Under the pieces are notes generated by a model. It saw only the letters and a list, made by a program, of their open reading frames with translations. It searched no databases and was not told the origin of the DNA. A DNA stretch of 64,000 nt from Loxodes magnus (lineage: Eukaryota > Ciliophora > Karyorelictea > Loxodida > Loxodidae), in the NCBI GenBank assembly GCA_946699065.1, contig CAMPDV010000128.1:620001-684000 (forward strand). Reading direction: 5' to 3'. A program made the position numbers and the translations under genes. Position 1 is the first letter of the stretch; each line of letters begins with the position of its first letter. Of this stretch, positions 11,768 through 21,349 are shown one piece after another.

Positions 11768-13650
11768 ATGGATTAGGAAAAAAGACTTAAGCTTTAACAA
11801 GATCTAAAAGAAAAGCAAGAAAGACTTAATAAACTTCGTGAATAAAGAAAATAAAAAGAAACTACAGAAGATCCAAAAGCAAGCTCAGCACTCAGTTAAA
11901 CAACTATAAAGTAGAATACTTTTGGTGATTAATTGAGAATTAATTTAGAAAAGTAATAGCAACTTAATCCAGTCAATGTTGTCTAGGAAAGCACTCAATA
12001 AGTTGTGTAATAGCCATAAGAATAGTCCAAACCTAAAGTCTTAACGATTTATTCTCAACTTGGAGCAGTTGATGTTATGCCTAGACCTAAACCTGAAACT
12101 TATACTAAAGAATGCTAGGTTGGCTCAAAAGAAGACAAAAATAAAGACTCAGAAGAAGAAGATGTTGTAGAGGAATTGCCTTAGGTTCTTCCTTAGCATT
12201 CTCCTGGCAAAAGAAGAATTTCTAAAGTACCTATGTTTGAAGGAAGACAGTCATTATAAGTATGGGGCCATTTTCCTGAGTAGTAAAATCAAAAAGAAAC
12301 AGCAGAAGTGCAAAAAGAATTAAAAAAGGAAGAAGTAGATTAGATGATTATTAGCAGTCAGTTCTAAAGTTTCATTAAGACTACTTCAAGGTTAGTTGAG
12401 CGTGCTTTAGGGCAGGAATTTGATATTGTAAAAGAATAATACGAAGAAGAAAGTGATTTCGAAGAGTAATTTTTTAATTTAGAAGTAATTAAAACAAATT
12501 GACCAAATGTACCAGCTTTAAATACGATGATAGAACAATTGTAGCTCTTGATTGGTCTCCTAAGGTATAACTTTATATAGTATGGAGAACTTATCTTAGC
12601 TGCTAGCTCTGATTTGAATAAATAATAAGAAGAAGACGGCGTTGTTTGTCTCTGGTCACTGTCCCTAAAATCCAGACCAGAATTCAAGTTTACATGCTAG
12701 GTAATTTTTGAATTCAGTCTAGAATAATTACGGCTATTTTTCATAAGTTTGATACTAATTTAATATTGGGAGGATCTGAGACTGGATAAATTATGTTATG
12801 AGATTTAAGAGCTAAAGCTGCTCCTGTAATGCGTACTCCAATGCTAGAAGAGGGAGTTCACAGTTACCCTGTTCACGCTCTTTGTTTTATAGGAAGTTAG
12901 AATTCAAACAACTTAGTATCAGCCTGTGATTATGGAAGAGTTTGCCAATGGAATCTTACTATGTTTAACAAACCCACTGTTCATCAGGATCTAGTGATGA
13001 AAGAATCTCAGCAACAAAATTCAAGCAAAGAAAAGAATCGAGAAATCGCAATTAGATGTCTGCAATTTCCGGAAAACGAAACAAATACCTTTTTCGTAGG
13101 TACTGAAGATGGAACAATATATAGATCGTAGTTACATGGGTCAAATGCAGCTAAATGTGATATATATAAAGGACACAAAGGACCTATTACAAATATTCAT
13201 TTTCATCCAACTTCTGACTCTCTTTATCTTAATGCAAAATAATTATTGCTTTCTTCGTCATTCGACTGGACAATAAAATTATGATCACCAAAAACATAAG
13301 AAGACCCTATTTTAAATATAGATTCAAGTAACTTTGAGTACATCTAAGATGTACAATGGTCACCTTTTGGAAACTTAGTATTAGCTAGTGTAAACGATGT
13401 AGGAGTAATCGACATTTGGGATCTCAACAAAGGAGTAGAACAATCTGATTTCAGACTGCAAGCAAGTGAGAATCCACAAGCTCTTACAAAAGTTAGATGG
13501 AGTTTAGATGGTAGAAGATTAGCCACTTCAAGCATTAATGGAGAAATAATAATATGGAATACAGATAAAGAGGTAAGCTTTAATATTTAGTACCATGTAA
13601 CAAAATCCGATGAATTCGCAAAACTTGATAAGATAATAGAAAGGAATTGA
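11768..13650 (+). CDS. DYNC1I: Cytoplasmic dynein 1 intermediate chain (WD40)
   Basis: This is the cargo-binding intermediate chain of the dynein motor, acting on microtubules in the cytoplasm or cilium. An N-terminal coiled coil (MDQEKRLKLQQDLKEKQE) is followed by an acidic region and then WD40 repeats. Diagnostic family strings are visible: IVALDWSPK, LILAASSD, DGVVCLWSL, LILGGSETGQIMLWDLR, RTPMLEEGVHSYPVHALCF, LLSSSFDWTIKLW, LASVNDVGVIDIWDL. Introns are 12466-12482 (17 nt), 12565-12580 (16 nt), 12701-12717 (17 nt) and 13573-13590 (18 nt). Removing them restores the family frame exactly and gives 604 aa ending in UGA at 13648. The Trp in IMLWDLR is UGA (12799-12801), direct evidence for UGA=Trp. 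The N-terminal coiled coil would contact dynactin in known homologues. Confidence 0.93.
12466..12482 (+). other. 17-nt intron
   Basis: GTAATT...TTTAG in the dynein intermediate chain gene. It restores the frame to TKCTSFKYDDRTIVALDWSP. Confidence 0.88.
12565..12580 (+). other. 16-nt intron
   Basis: GTATAACT...ATATAG. It joins LDWSPK to YGELILAASSD, as in all homologues. Confidence 0.9.
12701..12717 (+). other. 17-nt intron
   Basis: GTAATTTT...TTCAG. It joins FKFTCQ to SRITAIFHKFD. Confidence 0.9.
13573..13590 (+). other. 18-nt probable intron
   Basis: GTAAGC...TTTAG. A multiple of three, so the frame does not force it; called from its splice-site sequences and position after the last WD repeat. 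Confidence 0.6.
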
Positions 13651-14109
13651 TTGAACTTCTTAAATATTTGATTTAAATAAAGGTGATAACTTCTTAAATA
13701 AGATAACTTTACACAGCTTTTCCTTCATACTCTTCTAGATATATAAGTCTGTTTTCTTTGCATGATTCATACGATATTATTTAACGATTCAGTGAAGATA
13801 TAATAAGCATATATAATGCTTTATCTAGCCAGCTAATTAGTTTAGCAATAAGTTTGATAGATTATTTTTAATCCTAGTTCGTATATCAAAACATTATGCA
13901 TCATTTATATAAAAACCTACTTATAATATCTCAAGTTTAAAAAGCTATTCTTAGGAAAAAGTTTCCATTATTTATCTAGAATAAGTGAAGTAAAGGGTAT
14001 TGAATGGCTTAAGCGCTTACTTAAAAGATAGTTAGAAAATAATATTAATATCTATGCAAAGATAGTTTGGCATTTATATTTAACTATTCCTTTTCATTCT
14101 AACATATAA
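13651..14109. other. Intergenic, no gene seen
   Basis: About 460 bp of AT-rich sequence between two same-strand genes. Presumably the 3' end of the dynein gene and the promoter of the kelch gene. Confidence 0.5.
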
Positions 14110-17100
14110 ATGCTAATTCATTTATTTCCATTCCTTTTTCTGATTCTCACTGTGCTTCCTTCAGAATGAAAAGTATTTCCATAAACGATGACTCCACCTG
14201 AAAAGAGAAATTATATGTCCCTAGGTGTTAATGAGGTACAAGGATATGCTATAATTGGAATGGGAGACAGCGTTCATAATTTTCTAAATGATGTATGGAA
14301 ATTCGATATGAATATCAATAGATGGACTTTCTTAGCTTCTACTTCAACTGAACAACCAGATCCAAGATATTATGCAACTTCAATATTTTTAAATCAAGTG
14401 GAATTGCTTTTTACTTTTGGAGGATATTCAAATCTAGGTCCGAAAAATGATTTATGATCCTTTTTTGTTTAGCAATAAAAATGACTCGAGTTAGATTTTT
14501 TTGGACCTACACCTGATCATAGATACGCTGCAGCATCTTGCTTTATATAAGGAGAAACAGATGCACTGTATTATATTTTTGGTGGATAAGGATTTAATGG
14601 CGTTTACAAGGATTTATGAGTTTTCTCTAAAAGAGAGTTAAAATGAGATTTTATTGAATCTCGAGGAACAAAGCCTCCAGCTTAATATGATTCAGTTATG
14701 ATATGCGATTAGAATGAAATTATGATTCATAGTGGATAGAATAAAGAGTAAACGTTAAATGATACTCAAATATATATTCTGAACCTGACGAGTCTAGAAT
14801 GGCGGTAATAATAAGTCCATCTCAGTCCTGGTAATATAATTTCATCGAGTGCAGCGATTGATAATAAGAATAAAAGGCTCTATTTAGGGGGAGGAGTAAT
14901 GCCCTAAATAAACGTAGCTTTCGATTAATTGTGAGTTTTAAACTTCCAAAATCATAGTAATTTGAGTTGGTAAAGATTGCTAATCTAGAATAATGAAGTC
15001 CTTCAAAGACTAGCCCATGCATTATGGTTCCATTAAGACAAATTATACATATTTGGAGGAAATTCTCTCATCAGTGGCTTTAAAAATGATTTGTGGGTTC
15101 TAGATCTTAAAGCATAAAATAGCTTAAAATGAATACAGATAAACGAGAATTTTGATGCTCCCAGTTAAAGGTCTTTCCATACAATGAATGTAATTTCAGC
15201 TAATGCTTATGTATTTGGAGGTAAGGATCATAATGAAAAGTATTTATCAGATATTTGAAAACTAGATTTAGAAAAGTGAAAGTGAGAGAATCTTCGAGCA
15301 AAAGGACAAGCACCATCTGCTAGAAATAAGCATATTTCTATAAATCATGGTAACTTCATAATAATTTGAGGTGGCATCGGCGAAAATGGGATTTTGAATG
15401 ACATGTTTAAATTTAATACACTAACATCTACATTTGAAGAGATATAATAATATAACGCTCCTCCTCCTAAATATGGAGCTTGTGGAACTTCTGATGGATA
15501 AATTTTGTATTTATATGGAGGAATGGAAACAAAGGGTTTAAGCGACGATTTTTGGATATTTGATTTCAGTACAAGTGAGTGAATCAAGAAATCAAGCACA
15601 AGCTCTTAATGTCCTGGAAAATTAGTATATTGCAATATCATAGTTAGAAATGACTTAATTATTATATTCTAAGGAGAAGATGAAACTAAAAGGCCAAATA
15701 AAAATGTAGCAATCTATAGTTAAGGAAAATAATTTTGATATGTAATAGCATTTGATAAATATGCTTAATCAAGAACAGCTTTTGTAGAAATTGAAGATCA
15801 TGGAGCTTCCTTAGGAGGAATGTAATGAGGTATAGATACTTCTAATACTTTAACTGCTTGAAAATTTTCAATTATTTAATTCGAGGCAACTTAATATCCA
15901 GAAATCAACATCTCTACTCCAAAAAAAATATATGGTCATGCTATGGCATATTACAAAAGATTAATATTAGTGTTTGGAGGAGGATACGTCTTCAAATAGT
16001 TGGCTATTGATAAAAGGGCTTAAAATGAGTTTTTATTTTATGAAGTTCCTAAGAATTGTGAAGGTGAAAAAAACTAGTAATTATGTGGATGAAAATGCAG
16101 TCAAGGCACTTATGAAAAATACTCTATTTGCTTGCCTTGTCCTAAAGGAACTTGAGGAAATTCTAATAATTCTTGCTAAAAATGTGCAAAAGGAATGGAA
16201 TAATCAAAAATAGGTGCTTATTCAAGTAAACAATGTATTCCTTGCTAAGAAGGAACTTTTAGTAACGTAGAGGGGCTGGAATCTTGCTTTAATTGTCCTT
16301 ACGGATTCAAATGCCCAATTGGCAGCATTATGCCTGTTGTGTAGAATATTTCTGTAGTAGCAGAATCAGATCAACCAAAAAATTATGAGCAAAACGACGA
16401 GACAGTAGAATATGCAATTATTTACCTATTTACCTTCATAGGTTTTATATTCCTTATAGCTATTTTATTTCTAGCCATCTGAAAAAAGTCCAGCAGTTTT
16501 CTTTTAAAAGTAGATATGTACAATCAAAATCATAATTATAAGCTAGGCAAAAATATGAAATTGATTAAGAACCCTATTGGAGGATTTTTCTCAATGGTTT
16601 TTATAATAGCAAGCATAGCTCTATTAGGCACTTCCACTATTTCATTTTCAATCGATAATATAATCGAATAAAAAGGCCTGATACCATATATCGTTATGAA
16701 AGAAGAATATCCTTAAATATGAACTGACTTTGTAATCACGATTAATTTTTAATTTTATGCAGGATTATGCCATTAAAAAAGTAATATGGACGAAGATGAT
16801 TTTTATAAGTGTGAAGATGAAATTAAAACTGTATAGTAGGATATTTTAATAGATAAGATAGAGGGTTATTTAAACAGTGCTAGATGTAAAAAGGTTGGTT
16901 CTAATTGCTATGTAAAAATACGATGCCATAGATGCTAGTTCATATCGTCTTCTTCAATTAATTTTTAACTTCTTGAAGAAGATTCATATGCCTCTGCTAT
17001 TCAGTTTAACGTGACAACTACCTCTTCAATACCAGATTAGACATCCAGTATCAACATAACTGTTTAATCAGATGCAGGTCGAATTTTTAGAGGACCTGAA

Positions 17101-17715
17101 GCTACATAACTTCGTATTATAGTAATACCCTCTGCTTTTTAGACTAATATACCATCGAAGGAAAAATACGATGATGATACTGGGTATCATATTATGTGAT
17201 CTAACTACATTGTTAGAGGTTCTCAATTTCAAAGTACAGAAGTCTAATTCACTTCCAAACTATTTGCTTAGGTATCTTTTGAACTAAGTGATTCTGCTCT
17301 TATTACATAGCAAAACTTAAAAATCACTTGAATTGGTCTAGCAAGCTAACTCCTGGGTTCTATTTTTGGATTAATGGGAGCGATAGGAGGAATAATGAGT
17401 TTTTTTGAGTCCTAAAAAATCTCACTAGATGAAAGAAGCGAAAAGAAGAAGTTAAAAACAAGATTCAAATCAGCCAAATTAAAGTTGCTCATTTAAAATA
17501 ATTTAGTCACATAAAAAAGATACTCTAATGATCCCTAAGCCTAGCAACTAAGATCAATATACTCTACTTCAACTTTCCAAAATGAATATAAAAATTAAGC
17601 TTTCTAAAATCTTAACATAACTAGTGATAATGAAAAAGATTCTATTATCTAGATAGGAAACTTTGAGTCAGAGACGGAGTTAAAAGTTAATAATGGGTAT
17701 GTAACTGATAAATGA
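14110..17715 (+). CDS. Kelch-repeat, Cys-rich, transmembrane surface protein, 1,201 aa
   Basis: One intron-free frame of 1,202 codons. A signal peptide is evident (MLIHLFPFLFLILTVLP). About ten kelch blades follow (residues ~40-620), each with a GG doublet and a downstream W (FTFGGYSN, YIFGGQGF, YIFGGNSL, YVFGGKD, YLYGGM). Next comes a Cys-rich GCC2/GCC3-like segment (CGWKCSQGTYEKYSICLPC..., ~residues 650-750). A first membrane span follows (AIIYLFTFIGFIFLIAILFLAIW), then a second (GGFFSMVFIIASIALLGTSTI), an extracellular beta-rich domain with paired Cys, and a last span (LLGSIFGLMGAIGGIMSFF). A ~110-residue cytoplasmic tail ends VTDK-UGA (17713-17715). Many Trp are UGA (for example in DIWKLDLEKWKWENL). 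Probably a plasma-membrane receptor or adhesin; the ligand is unknown. Confidence 0.85.
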
Positions 17716-17736
17716 ACTGTTAACTACTTTTTATTT

Positions 17737-18852
17737 TCAAAGGATTTTCTTAGAATAAATCAAAAATATTTTCAGGATTCTACATAATATACTGAAATAA
17801 CTCTTACTATTCATCTAAGAAAAGTATTCTATACCATCCAAAATACTCCTAATCTCTTCATACTAAATCAATCTGCTTTATACAATAGACATACGAACAT
17901 ACCTAAAATCTCTTATACATATTGATCTTCTCATACATTGCAAACTATTGTACTTTTATAAAAAAGTGTTAAGGTTGTTCTTAAATAACCTCTATATGAT
18001 TAGTATAGCATATAACAATCAAGTCTAAACTTAACTATCTTCAGAAGTAAAAATACAAGGAAGTTAGTAATAATGAGTCATAAGTACAACTTTACTTGCT
18101 ATAAGAGAGACAATTAAATCAATCTGATTCCCTTCTAGATTATCCTTATAACTATGTTAAATCTTTAAATTACTCTTAGTTTACTATATCAAGTAGATCT
18201 ACAACTTTTAGAAAACTTCAATAAATCTAGTAAAACTACTTGTCCTAAATAAGAGGAAACTGCTATTAATTCCTTATTTCTATAGCTCTTAAATGTGATT
18301 AAAACTGGCATGGTAGTACAATATATCAGAAACAATATAAATGAGAAAACTAGAAGCTTATGAATATTACTTGCCTCCACTACTCAAACTTATTGGAATT
18401 CCAAAGGGATAGATTACTATTCTACTACCTTTTTTAAATTACTTTAATATATTATATCAATAATATATATAACTAGACTACTTTATTTGACATCATAGCA
18501 AGCCTAAAATATAAGCAGTTAATGATAGTGATAATTAGAAAGACTTCATTTAAATGCAATTTTTCTTTTTAATAATTTTGAGTATTTTCATTGCTTGATT
18601 GAAGATATTATAATTAGCAGTAAGGATGTTAAAGTATAAGGATATGTCTAGATTCTTAAAAGGAATATCCAGAACTTTTAAAAAAGTATCATCAAGATAA
18701 GAGAGTGGTAAGTATAAAGCTTGTATGAGAATAGAATATAAATATATAAACTTTGAAGGGATTAGTTTAATTAGAAGAGTAACTCCATATCAAATCTCTA
18801 AGGTATATAACATATTGTATTGAATGCATTAAAGCTAATCCTTTCTAGTCAT
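17737..18852 (-). CDS. Hypothetical protein, about 360 aa
   Basis: Not recognised. Start ATG at 18852 (MTRKDQLQCIQYN). The frame continues with LDDTFLKVLDIPFKNLDISL, then RIVIYPFGIPISLSSGGKQ and FTRFIEVFQKLQ. A frame change of 2 mod 3, probably an intron near 18020-18060, leads to EQPQHFFIKVQQFAMYEK and IDLVWRDQEYFGWYRILFLDE. A clear 16-nt intron (17792-17807, GTAAGA...TTCAG on the minus strand) then gives the last exon, ending KKIL-UGA at 17739-17737. The total length minus introns is consistent only if the unresolved intron is 2 mod 3. The stop sits 21 bp from the stop of the convergent kelch gene. Confidence 0.5.
17792..17807 (-). other. 16-nt intron
   Basis: On the minus strand GTAAGA...TTTCAG. 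It brings the final exon to a UGA stop just before the neighbouring gene's end. Confidence 0.6.
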
Positions 18853-19268
18853 TAGTCTTCATAATTACCTCCAATATTTTTAAAGATATCTATGATTTAA
18901 TTACTTTTTAGCTTTTATGTAATAGATATTGAGGTAGCCAGTACTATTTTAATTAGCCAGATATTAATTAAAGCGTTAAAGTGTTAGGATAAATTGCTAA
19001 GATTTAGCTAACTAAATGATTCAAAAGTAGATATTTAAGATACTAACTCTTTCTTCGAAGGATCAATTACCAGATTTAAACTTGGCAGTCATTGTCTAAA
19101 TATTAGTATGCTACTTAATCGAATCTACTTTAGGTGTAAGATTAGCAGGTTGTAAATATTTCCATAGCTAAAGCATCAAAGTACTATTAAGACTCATATT
19201 ATTGATAAAGCTAGAAAAAGTAGATAGAAGTAAAGAAGGTAAAAAGGGAATAGATAATAAGTGCTATA
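18853..19268. other. Intergenic, no gene seen
   Basis: 416 bp between two minus-strand genes. AT-rich with no coding signal seen. Likely promoter of the gene at 17737-18852 and 3' end of the next. Confidence 0.5.
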
Positions 19269-20404
19269 TCACATGTTTTACATATAATTAATTTTCTCCT
19301 GCTTCTTAAAAAATAATCTCAGCATTGCTTTCATTTCTTTTTCATTTGTTTTTATTAACTTCATTGCTTCTTCTGGCAATTTCTCTTAACCTATTCTTGG
19401 GTTTCTTTTCTGTATTTTAAAAGGCTTACTAAGTTATAAGTCCAGAATGTTAGCAACTCTTCTGGGCTGTTAGCACTATAGCCTACTTTTTCGTAAAATT
19501 AAGAAGTTAAGTAATTTAAAAGTCTTAGCTCTTCTATTTCCTGGCTATCATTCAAAGAAGTCACTTTTTACTAGTCAAATACCTAACCAAACGCACTCAC
19601 TTCATCTATTGCCTTAATAAGTTTTTCGAAACTTAGTGTCTAGATATTTTGATTAACCTTATTTTAGTTTTCTGTAGCCATTGTGTTCCTTTCTGTGTTC
19701 ATTCCTTTATTTTACTAGTTTTAAAATTTCTATTAGCACTCATTTTTTGAAGGCTCTTGATTTCCATTCTATTTAGAAGCTTTACTCTATTAAAATTTTT
19801 TATTTTCAGGAAGATTCAAATTGAAATGCTTTTCTTCCTTCTCTGCTTCCTTTCTATTATTCTGCTTTATCTGTTTCTGCTTTAGTATTTATAAAGACTC
19901 TTAGTCTATTTACTCCGACTTGACTCTTTTATGTTTCGGTTGCAATTTAGAATAAGGAGATTTAGGTTCAGCTATTTCTAGATTCTAGTTAAGCAAATTA
20001 TCAAAGTTAAACTAGCTTAACTTAGGAGAATTAACTCCCTTTTTAAAAGGAGATCTATTATTGAAGCTAGTGTACACATTACCTGAAACATCGTTCTAAT
20101 TAGTTTTATTGAAGCTCTACCTAGTACTACTAAAAGTATTAGCTGAGTTCTTAGTTTCATTATTATTACTTCTACTTTCAACCTAGTTCATCTTATGCTT
20201 AGACATCAAGTAGTAGTTTCTATAGAAGTTATAAAGGTGAAGAATAGAAAAAGTAGTTCATCCATTGATTCTTTGGAACTCATTTTGTATAATTCTAATA
20301 TCAGTTGGAATGGTAATTTTAGATGATTGCTCTACTTTGGAAATGAGTTAGAAGGTTAGTTAAATAAGTTAAATACACTCTTAGATTTTTTTCAAATCAG
20401 ACAT
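19269..20404 (-). CDS. Hypothetical Gln/Asn/Lys-rich protein, 371 aa
   Basis: Not recognised. ATG at 20404 gives MSDLKKIQECIQLIQLTFQ, then a helical stretch (NGWTTFSILHLYNFYRNYYL). A long low-complexity region follows, rich in Gln, Asn, Lys and Ser with SP/TP-like sites (NNRSPFKKGVNSPK, AEPKSPYSK). The C-terminal part looks folded (FEKLIKAIDEVSAFGQVFDQ, EIEELRLLNYLTSQFYEKVG). A 20-nt intron (19410-19429, GTAAGC...ACAG on minus) is needed to reach the Lys-rich end (KQEKINYMQNM) and UGA at 19271-19269; 1,116 coding nt = 372 codons. An internal Met at 20206 could be an alternative start. Confidence 0.7.
19410..19429 (-). other. 20-nt intron
   Basis: Minus strand GTAAGCC...TACAG. It joins TFWTYNL to KRNPRIGQEKLPEEA. 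Confidence 0.75.
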
Positions 20405-21349
20405 TATCTAATATACCGTTTATACTTTACTTACTAACTTCTATTTAATTCTACTAATACTAACCTACTCTTCCTGTATCTACGCTAATACTACAGTAGT
20501 TCTAACTCTATTTTTACAGTAATCAGTATTACAAGACAGGCTAGATGGTTGGCTAATGATTCGTATAAAGTTCAAATTTAGCTTCGTCTAACCTTTTAGA
20601 GCATTACATGGTTCGTATGCCTATGGTAATAGAATTAAACTAAGACTAGATATGATTGAGTAAAACAGAGGATAGAAAAGACTTGGACTGCTAAGTAACA
20701 TAATAGGACTGATAATATTAAATAAGCTTAGTATATTAAACTAGTGAAGCTATACTAATTAAGCTGAAGTTATATATAAGATACTGTAACTTGATGTAAG
20801 CTAATAGATAGCTTATTAACAGATCACTAGATATAGAAAGAAGCGAATAGGCTTGCTTTAGTCATATAGTATATAGTAGCTAGAAGAGATAATGGTATCA
20901 AGGCAAGCTTTATATACTCCTTTATCTTAGATGGTAATAGTGTAAATGATTTGACCCATTTATATATTAGCTTATTTAGTTTAATGATATAAACTTTCCG
21001 AAGTTTTAAAGCAAGGGATAGTTATTATAAAGGAATATATTAAAACTTGAGAAAGAAGATAAATATGAACCTTTAAATATTAGAAAAGCTAGCATTTAAA
21101 TATAAGTGTCAGCTAATATAGGAATAAGGTATTCTAGTCCATTTTATTAAGTAATTCACTTACCATGGTATTTGGTACTTGATAGCTATAATAGAAGTAA
21201 TAAATGCAGCATAGTGATTAGATATGAGATGGTAGAATGAAAATAGAGTTGAGTTAACTAGAAAGATAAGACTTGAAATGATATATCTTGTATAAATAAA
21301 GTTTATTGGTTTTAAGTGTAAGCTTTGTTTTTCATTCTAATCATAAAAT
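20405..21349. other. Divergent intergenic region, no gene seen
   Basis: 945 bp upstream of both neighbouring genes. Rich in CTA/TAG trinucleotides. No frame with coding bias was found. Confidence 0.5.

Noticed and set aside
17716-18362. Extension of the kelch gene beyond UGA 17713 in the same frame
   Set aside because: The frame stays open but G in first codon position collapses (about 1 in 37 codons) and a minus-strand gene with good bias occupies the interval.
18189-18380. 63-aa minus ORF (MEASNIHKLLVFSF...)
   Set aside because: Overlaps the gene 17737-18852 in a different frame. The gene's own frame (VIYPFGIPISLSSGG...) has stronger coding signals.
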